A stretch of DNA of 64,000 nucleotides from Mesorhizobium neociceri. Its GTDB lineage: Bacteria > Pseudomonadota > Alphaproteobacteria > Rhizobiales > Rhizobiaceae. Under the pieces are notes generated by a model. That model saw only the letters and a program-made list of their open reading frames with translations, had not been told where the DNA came from and made no database searches. Each line of letters starts with the position of its first letter. The first letter of the stretch is position 1. The translations under genes were made by a program, and so were the position numbers. The stretch is taken from positions 62,001-126,000 of the forward strand of contig NZ_JACDTY010000016.1 of the NCBI RefSeq assembly GCF_013520985.1, read 5' to 3'. Shown piece after piece: positions 35,546 to 43,748 of the stretch.

Positions 35546-36265
35546 TTAGAATTCGACGTCCAGTTCGATGATATCCTCGGGTTCATTCAATGCGTCCTGC
35601 GTCCATTCCTGCATCAAGGACCAGGCAAAGACGGTTTCACAATAGGCGGCAAGTGGCGCTTCGAGCTCGACGGCATAGGTACGGAAACGGGTACAGACCG
35701 GCGCGTACATCGCATCGGCCACGGTTGGCGACGCACCGAACAGCCAGGGACCGCCATAGGTCTTCAGGCATTCAGACCAGATTGCCTTGATCCGCTCGAC
35801 ATCCGGCCGCGCGCCCGAAAAAATCTTGAAGCTCTTGTGCCTGGCCTTCAGGCTCATTGGCAGCGCCGAGCGCAAATTGTGAAATCCCGAATGCATCTCG
35901 CCAGACACCGCTCGGCAGTGTGCGCGCGCGACACGGTCTGCGGGTAACAGTCCCGCGCCTGGCATGGTCTCGGCCAGATATTCGGCGATCGCCAGCGTGT
36001 CCCACACCGTCACCTCGTCATGGGTTAGCCGAGGCACCAACACAGATGGCGACAAAAGGAGCAACTCCTGCCTTTGCTCCGGGTCATCGATATCTATGCG
36101 CTTTTCCTCGAACTCCAGTCCGGCCATGCGGCAAAGCAACCAGCCACGCAGGGACCAAGAGGAATAGTTCTTCGACGAGATCGTCAACGTTGCCTTGTTG
36201 GTCGGGGCCTTGTTGGTCAGGGCCTTGTTGGTCAGGCCTGCCTTCGTCGCGGCGGCCTTACTCAT
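35546..36265 (-). CDS. Glutathione S-transferase family protein with repeat N terminus
   Basis: 239 residues. After a 27-residue extension the GST fold starts (LTISSKNYSSWSLRGWLLCRMAGLEFEEKRIDID, with SPSVLVPRLTHDEVTVWDTLAIAEYLAE as the cis-Pro and glutathione-site segment). The C-terminal domain has SECLKTYGGPWLFGASPTVADAMYAPV. The extension is made of three pentapeptides (TNKAL, TNKAP, TNKAT) coded by 15-bp tandem repeats. The real start could lie nearer the fold. It belongs to the YfcF-like or plant-like GST branch; the substrate is unknown. Confidence 0.85.
   Translation of the reverse strand: MSKAAATKAGLTNKALTNKAPTNKATLTISSKNYSSWSLRGWLLCRMAGLEFEEKRIDIDDPEQRQELLLLSPSVLVPRLTHDEVTVWDTLAIAEYLAETMPGAGLLPADRVARAHCRAVSGEMHSGFHNLRSALPMSLKARHKSFKIFSGARPDVERIKAIWSECLKTYGGPWLFGASPTVADAMYAPVCTRFRTYAVELEAPLAAYCETVFAWSLMQEWTQDALNEPEDIIELDVEF
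36192..36236. repeat. Three tandem 15-bp coding repeats in the GST gene
   Basis: Three adjacent units of GCCTTGTTGGTCNGG (36192-36206, 36207-36221, 36222-36236) encode the pentapeptides TNKA(T/P/L) at the N terminus of the minus-strand GST. The length of 15 keeps the reading frame, so copy-number change would not disrupt the protein. Confidence 0.85.
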
Positions 36266-36388
36266 ACGTGCTCGTCATGCCGTCGACCCTCCTTGCCCTT
36301 TGCCGGCAACAATCCTCTCGCAATGCACAAGAATTTGCACTAGTTATTTTGCACTGCCACATGGCCGCCTCGGAACGGGACGCATTCG

Positions 36389-37597
36389 ATGCTGTACCAG
36401 GCCTATCAGCTTCAGGACGACCTGATCACGCCGACGCGCTTTTTCGCCGAGCTGATCCGTTCGACGATCGGTGGCATGCTTTCCGGTGACAGCGTGAAAC
36501 AGCGCCTGGCCGCCGGCCTGGAAATGATCGGTCGTTTCAAGCTCACCCATGCGCGGCCGGATTTCGATATCGGTACCATCAAAGTGGGCAATCGTGACGT
36601 TCCGGTCAGCGTCGAAACGGCGCTTGACCTGCCCTTCGGCAAGCTTCTGCGCTTCGCCAAGGACATGGATACGCGCCAACCACGGGTGATGGTGATTGCC
36701 CCGCTGTCGGGCCATTTCTCGACACTGCTGCGCGGTACGGTGGAGACGCTCCTGGCAGACCACGAAGTTTACATCACGGATTGGGCCAATGCCCGCGACG
36801 TGCCGCTGGCCGCAGGCTGCTTCGGGGTCGACGACTACGTCGACTACATCATCCGCTTCCTGGAGGCGATCGGCCCGGGCGCACATATACTGGCGGTCTG
36901 CCAACCCTGCGTCCAGGCGCTCGCCGCGGTCGCCATCATGTCCGAGGACAGGCACCCAGCAACACCGCGCTCGATGACGCTGATGGCTGGGCCGATCGAT
37001 CCTCGCGAGAGCCCGACCAAGGTCAACGAATTTGCCGTCAGCAAGTCGCTGTCCTGGTTTCAGAGTTCCGTTATTTCCCGCGTGCCGTGGCGCCACGCTG
37101 GCGGCGGGCGCCGTGTCTATCCGGGCTTTCTGCAGCTTGCCGCATTCATGGCTATGAACATGGACCGCCACACCAAGGCTCACCGCAAGCTCCATGACCA
37201 TCTGGCGGCTGGAGAGATAGCCGAGGCCGAGAAAATAAAGACCTTCTACGACGAGTATCTGGCGGTGCTCGACCTCACCGAAGAATTCTATCTCGAAACC
37301 ATCGACCGCGTGTTCCACAAAGCGGAAATGGCTACCGGTACTTTCACGTTCCGTGGCACCCGGGTCGATCCCGGCGAGATCCGCAACACGGCGCTGCTCA
37401 CCGTGGAAGGAGGGCGTGACGATATCTGCGCACTTGGCCAGACGTCTGCCGCTCATGAGTTATGCCGGTCGCTGCGTCCGCATCTCAAGCGCCATCACCT
37501 GCAGGCCAATGTAGGCCACTACGGCGTCTTCAACGGCAAGCGCTGGGAGCGCGAAATCTATCCCGTCGTGCGCAACCTCATCCTGTCGATGGAATAG
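36389..37597 (+). CDS. phaZ: Intracellular polyhydroxybutyrate depolymerase
   Basis: 402 residues. The family is recognised from MLYQAYQLQDDL, FDIGTIKVGNRDVPVSVETAL, VMVIAPLSGHFSTLLRGTVETLLADHEVYITDW and the nucleophile box ILAVCQPCVQAL, where Cys171 replaces the serine of ordinary lipases, as in intracellular PHB depolymerases. His near the C terminus is in NVGHYGVFNGKRWE. It mobilises native PHB granules, a major carbon reserve in rhizobia. Confidence 0.92.
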   Translation: MLYQAYQLQDDLITPTRFFAELIRSTIGGMLSGDSVKQRLAAGLEMIGRFKLTHARPDFDIGTIKVGNRDVPVSVETALDLPFGKLLRFAKDMDTRQPRVMVIAPLSGHFSTLLRGTVETLLADHEVYITDWANARDVPLAAGCFGVDDYVDYIIRFLEAIGPGAHILAVCQPCVQALAAVAIMSEDRHPATPRSMTLMAGPIDPRESPTKVNEFAVSKSLSWFQSSVISRVPWRHAGGGRRVYPGFLQLAAFMAMNMDRHTKAHRKLHDHLAAGEIAEAEKIKTFYDEYLAVLDLTEEFYLETIDRVFHKAEMATGTFTFRGTRVDPGEIRNTALLTVEGGRDDICALGQTSAAHELCRSLRPHLKRHHLQANVGHYGVFNGKRWEREIYPVVRNLILSME

Positions 37598-37630
37598 TCT
37601 TGCCGGCCGGGACAGGGTTTGCCCAAGGAT

Positions 37631-37661
37631 AGCCGGAACCCGGGCATGCCGGGTTCCGGCT
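37631..37661. terminator. Strong hairpin between phaZ and the DUF1330 gene
   Basis: AGCCGGAACCCGG pairs with CCGGGTTCCGGCT around a 5-nt loop, a 13-bp perfect stem. It sits between convergent genes with no T-run, so it may be a stability element or a factor-assisted terminator. Confidence 0.6.
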
Positions 37662-37666
37662 GTTCC

Positions 37667-37993
37667 TCATGCCTTGGGCAAATAAGGAATCGTTCCGGCC
37701 AGATCGGTATCGTCGATCAGCTGGAAGCGGCTGTCGCTGCCCTTCTGGCGCTCCGCCACAAACGGGGCGTATTGCGGATCGTTGGTGAAGGCCTCGGCTG
37801 CCTTTGCCGACGGAAACGCCATGATGGCGATCAGGCTGGTGTCGAGCGGCTTGCCCTCGAGGGTCTTCACGTTGCCGCTGCGTGCCAGGTACTTGCCACC
37901 GTGCTTGTGCACGAGGTCGTGCACCGAAGCGGCGTAAGCCGGCACCCATTTGTCGTCCTTCACCTTGATGTCTGCGATCACGTAAGCGGTCAT
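37667..37993 (-). CDS. DUF1330-family protein
   Basis: 108 residues, GAGGAG before the ATG. The ferredoxin-like DUF1330 pattern is clear: MTAYVIADIKVKDDKWVPAYAASVHDLVHKHGGKYLAR, LDTSLIAIMAFPSAKAAEAFTNDPQYAPFVAERQKGS. The function is unknown. It is divergent from an HxlR regulator, and the shared 176-nt gap contains a TACAG-N3-CTGTA palindrome, so it is the probable target of that regulator. Confidence 0.88.
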   Translation of the reverse strand: MTAYVIADIKVKDDKWVPAYAASVHDLVHKHGGKYLARSGNVKTLEGKPLDTSLIAIMAFPSAKAAEAFTNDPQYAPFVAERQKGSDSRFQLIDDTDLAGTIPYLPKA

Positions 37994-38081
37994 TGTCTAA
38001 CTCCTCATGGATCCGCGCCGGACTGCCCGGCGACGTGACCGCTGCCTCGCATGACGGCGCCGCACCGCTCCAGTCACCAAA

Positions 38082-38113
38082 CTGTACCGGGCGGCCCAGT
38101 ACAGCTTCTGTAC
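38082..38113. promoter_or_regulatory. Putative HxlR operator between DUF1330 and hxlR-type genes
   Basis: GTACAG-CTT-CTGTAC (38099-38113) is a perfect 15-bp palindrome, and a further CTGTAC half-site lies at 38082-38087. The same core TACAG-NTT-CTGTA recurs inside the regulator gene at 38580-38596. It lies 57 nt from the HxlR start and about 105 nt from the DUF1330 start. Confidence 0.65.
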
Positions 38114-38169
38114 TGGCTGATCTCAGGTTTTCTGAATAAGGTCCGGCAACATCTTTTGGAGATCACCAC

Positions 38170-38865
38170 ATGACACAAGCCGGATACAAGCAGTTCTGCC
38201 CGCTCTCCATGGCGGCGGAGCTGTTGTGCACACGCTGGACCATGGTGCTGCTGCGCGAACTGGTGGCGGGCTCGACCCGCTTCAACGACCTGCGCCGCGG
38301 CGTACCGAAAATGTCGCCAACCCTTCTGTCGCAACGACTGAAGGACCTCGAAGCCGGCGGTATCGTCGAGCGCACCGAGATCGAATCCGAAAGGGGCGTG
38401 TTCGAATACCGGCTGACCGAGGCTGGCCGGGATTTGCGCCCGGTGGTCGAGGCGATGGGCTTCTGGGGTCAGAAATGGGTCGAGGCCAGGCTGTCGCTCA
38501 AGAACCTCGATCCGTCCCTGCTGATGTGGGATATGCGGCGCAATCTGAACCCCAGTCCACTGCCCGACGGACGCACCGTGATACAGTTTCTGTATCACGA
38601 CCTGCCGGCGTCGAAACGCTCGTGGTGGCTGATCGTCGAGAAGCACGGCGATGTCGATCTGTGCTGGTACGATCCGGGCTTTGACGTCGATCTCTATGTC
38701 TCGACGGACCTCTGCACCATGACCTCGATCTGGATGGGGCTGACGACGGTTCACAAGGAACGCGACAAGATCAGCCTGACCGGAGATCTTGACGTCGCCG
38801 GCAAGATGCAGACCTGGCTTGGCCTCAGCCCGTTTGCGGTGATGCCGAAGCGCGCCGCGGCTTGA
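38170..38865 (+). CDS. HxlR-family transcriptional regulator with SCP2-like domain
   Basis: 231 residues, GGAG before the ATG. The N-terminal winged helix includes the HxlR mark FCPLSMAAELLCTRWTMVLLRELVAG with a conserved Cys10, then SPTLLSQRLKDLEAGGIVERTE. The C terminus (from about 115) resembles the SCP2/sterol-transfer-like domain found in some HxlR members. It probably represses the divergent DUF1330 gene and itself; HxlR regulators commonly respond to reactive aldehydes, quinones or disulfide stress. Confidence 0.88.
   Translation: MTQAGYKQFCPLSMAAELLCTRWTMVLLRELVAGSTRFNDLRRGVPKMSPTLLSQRLKDLEAGGIVERTEIESERGVFEYRLTEAGRDLRPVVEAMGFWGQKWVEARLSLKNLDPSLLMWDMRRNLNPSPLPDGRTVIQFLYHDLPASKRSWWLIVEKHGDVDLCWYDPGFDVDLYVSTDLCTMTSIWMGLTTVHKERDKISLTGDLDVAGKMQTWLGLSPFAVMPKRAAA
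38580..38596. promoter_or_regulatory. Second TACAG-N3-CTGTA palindrome inside the hxlR-type gene
   Basis: GATACAG-TTT-CTGTATC is a perfect palindrome of 17 bp with the same core and spacing as the divergent-promoter site at 38099-38113. It is within codons around residue 137. It may be an auxiliary operator for DNA looping or a chance match. Confidence 0.4.
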
Positions 38866-38903
38866 GGCTAGTTTCCCGTCATAGGCGCCGCAAATTTGCT
38901 GAT

Positions 38904-39122
38904 CTATCGCCCCAGCGCTCGATACTCGTAGATGCTGGGGCGACGCCGCGTGGGGACCTTGTCTGTCAGGTCAACCACGCGAATCCATTTGCAGGCGTCG
39001 CCTCGCAAGGTGACCTTCCGGCCGATCACCTTTTCGGCTGCCCCAAACGGTGTACTGGCGTGGGTCTCCTCGCTCTCCTGAACGACCTCCCCGTCCATCC
39101 TCTCGACGCGATATGCCTTCAT
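38904..39122 (-). CDS. Small conserved-looking cytoplasmic protein
   Basis: 72 residues, start supported by GGGAG about 10 nt upstream. It is a charged, beta-rich sequence: MKAYRVERMDGEVVQESEETHA, GRKVTLRGDACKWIRVVDLTDKVP, SIYEYRAL. No family is recognised. It ends 38 nt from the convergent HxlR gene and starts 57 nt from a 24-bp palindrome shared with the divergent reductase gene. Confidence 0.6.
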   Translation of the reverse strand: MKAYRVERMDGEVVQESEETHASTPFGAAEKVIGRKVTLRGDACKWIRVVDLTDKVPTRRRPSIYEYRALGR

Positions 39123-39178
39123 CTCGTGCGCTCCCGACTCAGGGCCTCCCGAAAGGTACCGCGGCGGCTTTTTCCGTC

Positions 39179-39202
39179 AAGGATTAGAATATTCTAATCC
39201 TT
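39179..39202. promoter_or_regulatory. Perfect 24-bp palindrome in a divergent promoter
   Basis: Half-site AAGGATTAGAAT is followed directly by its exact complement, with no mismatch. It lies between the start of the 72-residue gene (39122) and the reductase gene (39291). An AT-rich symmetrical site of this length in an otherwise GC-rich genome is a likely operator. A 22-bp imperfect direct repeat (39219-39240 and 39255-39276, both starting ACTTGCAA) adjoins. Confidence 0.7.
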
Positions 39203-39290
39203 CTTGATTTTAAAAACCACTTGCAATCCGCAATCGGTTTGCTACAAAACAACTACTTGCAAATCACAACCGGTTATCTCGGAGGCTTTC

Positions 39291-39938
39291 ATGTCCAAGC
39301 TGCGTGTCAATGCATTCACCCTGTCGCTCGACGGCTTCGGCGCCGGTCCCGGCCAGACCCTGCAAAATCCGCTCGGGGTCGGTGGCGAAGATTTGCACAA
39401 ATGGATGATCGGCACCCGAACCTTCCGCAAGATGGTGCTCGGCGCCGATGGCGGGACGACCGATGTGGACGACCGGTTCACCGTCAGCAGCTTCGACAAT
39501 GTCGGCGCCTGGATCCTCGGCCGAAACATGTTCGGACCGGTCCGCGGCGAGTGGCCGGACGAGAACTGGAAAGGCTGGTGGGGCGACAACCCGCCCTACC
39601 ACGTGCCGGTCTTCGTGCTGACGCACTACAAGCGCGACCCGATCGAAATGGAGGGCGGCACCACTTTCCACTTCGTCACCGGCGGCATCCATGATGCGCT
39701 CGACCAGGCGAAAGCCGCGGCCGGCGGCAAGGACGTCCGCGTCGGCGGCGGCGTCTCCACCATCCGGCAATATCTCCAGGAGAAGCTTATCGACGAGCTG
39801 CATCTGGCGGTGTCGCCGGTGCTGCTCGGGAGGGGTGAGAACCTGTTTGCCGGGTTGGATATGCTGAAGCTTGGCTATCAGTGCACCGAACAGGTCGCGA
39901 CGGCGCTTGCCACGCATGTGACGATCAAGCGGGGGTAG
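39291..39938 (+). CDS. Dihydrofolate reductase/RibD-like family oxidoreductase
   Basis: 215 residues from ATG 39291 with GGAGG upstream. The RibD C-terminal fold is seen: LRVNAFTLSLDGFGAGPGQTL, VGAWILGRNMFGPVRGEWPDENWKGWWGD, VFVLTHYKRDPIEMEGGTTFHFVTGGI, KDVRVGGGVSTIRQYLQEKLIDELHLAVSPVLLG. Such stand-alone proteins bind NADPH; substrates vary. Expression is probably governed by the nearby palindrome. Confidence 0.88.
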   Translation: MSKLRVNAFTLSLDGFGAGPGQTLQNPLGVGGEDLHKWMIGTRTFRKMVLGADGGTTDVDDRFTVSSFDNVGAWILGRNMFGPVRGEWPDENWKGWWGDNPPYHVPVFVLTHYKRDPIEMEGGTTFHFVTGGIHDALDQAKAAAGGKDVRVGGGVSTIRQYLQEKLIDELHLAVSPVLLGRGENLFAGLDMLKLGYQCTEQVATALATHVTIKRG

Positions 39939-39975
39939 TTCTCACTAGGGGGCAGCCTTCTGCGCCGTGATCCTT

Positions 39976-40137
39976 CGCGCCCCCCTCTGTCCTGCCGGAC
40001 ATCTCCCCCACAAGGGGGAGATTAGCAGCTTCGTCGATGGCGCCATTCCTGCAACGATGATGATTGGCGAAAGCCAGCGTGACATCCGATCTCCCCCCGT
40101 GTGCGGGAGATGTCCGGCAGGACAAAGGGGGGCGCGA
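39976..40137. repeat. RIME-like inverted repeat element
   Basis: Left arm CGCGCCCCCCTCTGTCCTGC then cggacatctccccc; right arm gggagatgtccggcaggaca then AAGGGGGGCGCG. Arms are nearly perfect inverted copies separated by about 65 bp and each contains its own hairpin (tcccccacaagggggaga). Same family as 17179-17335. It lies between two convergent genes. Confidence 0.85.
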
Positions 40138-40173
40138 AAGAGCGCCGCCCGTCCGGTCCTTAGCACTCCCGTG

Positions 40174-41094
40174 TCAATACTTCTCCGGCACATAAAGTTC
40201 GCGCGGCAGCACCTGCCGTTCATACTCCGGGTTGAACACCCGCTCGGGCAGCGTGATTTCTTCGTGCGGGACCTCCTCATAGGGCAACTGCTTGAGGAGG
40301 TGATCCATGCAGTTCAGCCGCGCCCGCTTCTTGTCGTTGCCCTCGACGATGTACCACGGCGCCTCAGGAATGTTGGTGCGGGCGAACGTTTCTTCCTTGG
40401 CCTTGGTGTACTGCTCCCAGCGCACGCGCGACTGCAGATCCATCGGCGACAGTTTCCACTGTTTCATCGGATCGTGGATACGCATCATGAAGCGCATTTG
40501 CTGCTCCTCGTCGGTGATCGAGAACCAGTATTTGACCAAAGTGACGCCGGAGCGCACCAGCATGCGCTCGAACTCCGGCACGTCGTGGAAGAATTCCTCG
40601 ACCTGATCGGGCCCGGCGAAGCCCATCACCCGCTCGACACCGGAGCGATTGTACCAGGAGCGGTCGAACAGCACGATCTCGCCGCCGGCCGGCAGATGCG
40701 GCACGTAGCGCTGGAAATACCATTGCGATTTCTCGCGCTCGGTCGGCGCCGGCAGCGCGACGACGCGGCAGATACGCGGGTTGAGGCGCTGGGTGATGCG
40801 CTTGATGACGCCGCCCTTGCCGGCGGAATCGCGGCCCTCGAAAATCACCACCAGCTTCTTCTTGCGATAGGCGACCCAGGACTGCAGCTTGATCAGTTCC
40901 GACTGTAGGCCGATCAGGTCGCGAAAATACTGCATGCGATCGATCGATGGCGGATGCGCGTTCTTGTAGATCTTGGCGATCTCCAGCGATAGCGCCGGCT
41001 CCGACATTTCCAGCTCATAGTCTTCGTCGAGCGTGTCGGCGAGTTCGGCTTCAAGCCAATCCCTGGCTGGAGAATTCTGCTTTAACTCGGTCAT
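40174..41094 (-). CDS. ppk2: Polyphosphate kinase 2 (PPK2)
   Basis: 306 residues. Walker A GRDSAGKGG at 87-95, lid arginines in QRLNPRICRVVALPAPTEREKSQWYFQRYVPHLP, Walker B DRSWYNRSGVERV with Asp144. The length and single domain match class I PPK2, which phosphorylates nucleoside diphosphates using polyphosphate. It gives a role in phosphate and energy storage alongside hppA and the Pit transporter in this window. The start has GGAG upstream. Confidence 0.94.
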   Translation of the reverse strand: MTELKQNSPARDWLEAELADTLDEDYELEMSEPALSLEIAKIYKNAHPPSIDRMQYFRDLIGLQSELIKLQSWVAYRKKKLVVIFEGRDSAGKGGVIKRITQRLNPRICRVVALPAPTEREKSQWYFQRYVPHLPAGGEIVLFDRSWYNRSGVERVMGFAGPDQVEEFFHDVPEFERMLVRSGVTLVKYWFSITDEEQQMRFMMRIHDPMKQWKLSPMDLQSRVRWEQYTKAKEETFARTNIPEAPWYIVEGNDKKRARLNCMDHLLKQLPYEEVPHEEITLPERVFNPEYERQVLPRELYVPEKY

Positions 41095-41335
41095 TTCTGC
41101 TGCTCCGCTTGCCGGCTGACATGAAACCCTGAGCCGACTTGATATAGGCCGGCAATGACGGTTTTATTGCAAGCCGCCGGCCACTCGATCACAGCCCAAA
41201 TCGGCGAGGCATGGCCGATCCATCGCTGTGGCATGGCGACAAGCCGTTCAAATTGTCCTACAAATGGCTGACCCCGTTCGGGCTGCCCGCCCTTCTCCCG
41301 TGAATCCCCCACCCACCAAAATTGCGAGGACCGAC

Positions 41336-42379
41336 ATGGAATACCGCACGCTTGGCCGTTCCGGCTTGAAAGTTTCGACGCTGACGCTGGGCACCATGAC
41401 CTTCGGCGGCAGCGGACCGTTCGCCGCCGTCGGCAATTCCGACGTCGCGGAGGCCTCGCGCATCATCGACACCTGCATCGATGCCGGCATCAACCTCATC
41501 GACACCGCCAATGTCTATTCGAACGGCCTGTCGGAAGAGATCATCGGCGAGGCGCTCGGCGGCAAGCGCAAAAACGACGTGCTGATCGCCTCCAAAGCGC
41601 GCATGCGGATCGGCAAAGGGCCGAACGACGAAGGCCTGTCGCGCCATCATCTGATCCGCGAATGCGAGAAGAGCCTGAAGCGGCTCAGGACCGATGTCAT
41701 CGACATCTATTTCCTGCACGAATGGGATGGTGTGACGCCGCTCGAGGAGACAATGGCGGCACTCGACACGCTGGTCGCCCAGGGCAAGATCCGCTATGTT
41801 GGCTGCTCCAATTATTCCGGCTGGCAGGTGATGAAGGCGCTGGGGATCAGCGACAGCCAGCACCAGCCGCGCTTCATCACCCAGCAGATCCACTACACGC
41901 TGGAAGCGCGCGAGGCTGAATATGAACTCTTGCCGATCTCGGTCGACCAGGGCCTTGGCGTGCTGGTGTGGAGCCCGCTTGCCGGCGGCCTGCTGTCGGG
42001 CAAATACCGTCGCGACAGTCCGACTGCGCGCCAGCTTGCCGGCTGGTCGGAACCGCCGATCCGCGACGAAGACCGGCTGTGGCGGATCGTCGATGTTCTC
42101 GTCGACATCGGTGCGGCGCGCGGCGTCTCGGCAGCGCAGGTGGCGCTAGCCTGGCTGCTTGGCCGGCCTGCCGTCAGCTCGCTGGTGATCGGCGCGCGCA
42201 ACGAGACGCAGCTTACGGATAACCTCGCCGCCGCGGCACTCGCCCTCACCGCCGAGGAACGCGATCGTCTCGATGCCGTCAGCCGGCCGCCGGTGCTTTA
42301 CCCCTACTGGCACCAGCAGTTCACGGCGAAGGACCGGTTCGGTCCGGCCGATCTGGTTCTCGACCGAAGCGTCATCTGA
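41336..42379 (+). CDS. Aldo/keto reductase
   Basis: 347 residues from ATG 41336 with GAGGA upstream. TIM-barrel AKR: MEYRTLGRSGLKVSTLTLGTMTFGG, the catalytic DTANVYSNGLSEEIIGEAL with Tyr (catalytic tetrad Asp/Tyr/Lys/His), IASKARMRIG (Lys), YFLHEWD (His) and the NADPH-binding C-terminal motif VIGARNETQLTDNLAAAALALT. Substrate unknown. Confidence 0.92.
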   Translation: MEYRTLGRSGLKVSTLTLGTMTFGGSGPFAAVGNSDVAEASRIIDTCIDAGINLIDTANVYSNGLSEEIIGEALGGKRKNDVLIASKARMRIGKGPNDEGLSRHHLIRECEKSLKRLRTDVIDIYFLHEWDGVTPLEETMAALDTLVAQGKIRYVGCSNYSGWQVMKALGISDSQHQPRFITQQIHYTLEAREAEYELLPISVDQGLGVLVWSPLAGGLLSGKYRRDSPTARQLAGWSEPPIRDEDRLWRIVDVLVDIGAARGVSAAQVALAWLLGRPAVSSLVIGARNETQLTDNLAAAALALTAEERDRLDAVSRPPVLYPYWHQQFTAKDRFGPADLVLDRSVI

Positions 42380-42388
42380 GGCCGACAG

Positions 42389-43360
42389 TTAGCCCGCGAT
42401 AAACCGCCAGACCTCCGGATCGGGCTCGATCTGGCCGCTGAGCACGAAATATTTGTAGAGGACGAGCAGGCAGATCGCCTGCTCGGCCCGCTCGTCGGCG
42501 AACTTGCGGCAATAGGCGTTGGCCGCCGCGACGATGCGCTGGGCTTCGGCCGGGTGCTTCTCGAGATGATGCACGCGTTCGGCAAGATCGCTGAAGTCCG
42601 GCGCCAGCGGCACATAATGGACATCGGGCTCGAGTTGACCCTCGGCGAACCAGGTCTCATAGGTCGGCGGCGGCATCAGGCAGAGCGAATTCGAGCTCAT
42701 GATCCATTTCAGGTTGGTCGCGACATCGTTGCCTTCGAGGGAAATGATGTAGCGGTAGCGCCGCTGCTGATCGATGGTGAGATAGGGTTTTCGATATTCC
42801 GCCGGTGCCGTTGCCCTTGGCGTGCCGACATCGCAGAAAGGCAGGTCGCGGACGGCCTCCAGCAGCAAGGTGCGAATCGGATTGTTGAGCTCGCCGCGCC
42901 AGACGACGAGCGGATGCTTGTCGGCGAAGGCGACATCGTCGGCCGGCATGTGGAAATGGCGGAACTTGTTCAGCTTGAACAGGACGCCGTTGCCGTTGTC
43001 GCCGATGATCGGCCGGTCCTTGACGATCGACGGCATCTTCGGCACTTCGATGACGTCACCGAATTCCAGGTCGACCCTCAGACCCGGATCGAAATAACGG
43101 GTGAATTCCTTCAGATCGTAATAGTACATGCTGCGGTCCGACGGCAGCCGATTGACCGGCACAGCCTCGGGGCTGGGTGTAAAAGGCTCCCGCAGCGTGT
43201 TGTAGTAGTTGAGCCGCTGGCGGACCGATGCATCGGAAAGCCTTGCCTGATCGAGCAGACGGCCGAGCCGGCGCCGGAAAAGGACCGGCGGCGCGATGTC
43301 GCGCATGGCGTTGCGCGCATAATAGATCAGCTTCTGTGCGTTTCTTTGAAGCGTGGCCAT
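42389..43360 (-). CDS. Glycosyltransferase family 90 / CAP10-like protein
   Basis: 323 residues. Features resemble bacterial GT90 and lipopolysaccharide-type proteins: FRHFHMPADDVAFADKHPLVVWRGELNNPIRTLLLEAV, YLTIDQQRRYRYIISLEGNDVATNLKWIMSSNSLCLMP and ETWFAEGQLEPDVHYVPLAPDFSDL. The WRG and the GND-S-LKW-MSSNS parts are the usual sugar-nucleotide site of that family. Likely transfers xylose or another sugar to a surface glycan. Convergent with the aldo/keto reductase by 9 nt. Confidence 0.82.
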   Translation of the reverse strand: MATLQRNAQKLIYYARNAMRDIAPPVLFRRRLGRLLDQARLSDASVRQRLNYYNTLREPFTPSPEAVPVNRLPSDRSMYYYDLKEFTRYFDPGLRVDLEFGDVIEVPKMPSIVKDRPIIGDNGNGVLFKLNKFRHFHMPADDVAFADKHPLVVWRGELNNPIRTLLLEAVRDLPFCDVGTPRATAPAEYRKPYLTIDQQRRYRYIISLEGNDVATNLKWIMSSNSLCLMPPPTYETWFAEGQLEPDVHYVPLAPDFSDLAERVHHLEKHPAEAQRIVAAANAYCRKFADERAEQAICLLVLYKYFVLSGQIEPDPEVWRFIAG

Positions 43361-43538
43361 CGGTCGTTTTGATTCGAAATCGGTCGGCGGCGGCTCCAGT
43401 GACTGTCCCGCAGCCTTTTCTAAACCATTGTGTTAGCCATCACGCAAGTCCCGAACCGCTGGCATCTGCCCTCCCGGCGCTGTTGTGTTTGCCGGCCAAT
43501 GCTTCTAGGCAGGGTCAGGCACAGCGAAAGGAAACGAT

Positions 43539-43697
43539 ATGGCGCGACCACCGAACTACGGTCAGGAACGCAAGGAGCGCGACCGGCAGAAGGCCGCCAA
43601 GAAGGCGGAGAAGCTGGCCGCCAAGGTCGCAGCCAAGGAGCGCTCCAAGCCCGAGGACGAGGCCGGTTCCGAAACCGATACAGAGACTGAGGAATAG
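43539..43697 (+). CDS. 52-residue highly charged small protein
   Basis: ATG at 43539 follows AAAGGAAACGAT, a good Shine-Dalgarno, and the frame closes at 43697. The sequence begins MARPPNYGQERKERDRQKAA and continues as a Lys/Ala-rich helix, ending in an acidic tail rich in Glu, Thr and Asp (ETDTETEE). No family is recognised. Charge separation (basic front, acidic back) suggests a DNA/RNA-associated or chaperone-like small protein. It is below the usual length cut-off for gene calling. Confidence 0.7.
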   Translation: MARPPNYGQERKERDRQKAAKKAEKLAAKVAAKERSKPEDEAGSETDTETEE

Positions 43698-43748
43698 CCA
43701 TAGGAATGGCAGCGATCCGGCCCGGCAAACGGGCGGGCGTCGCTGCTA

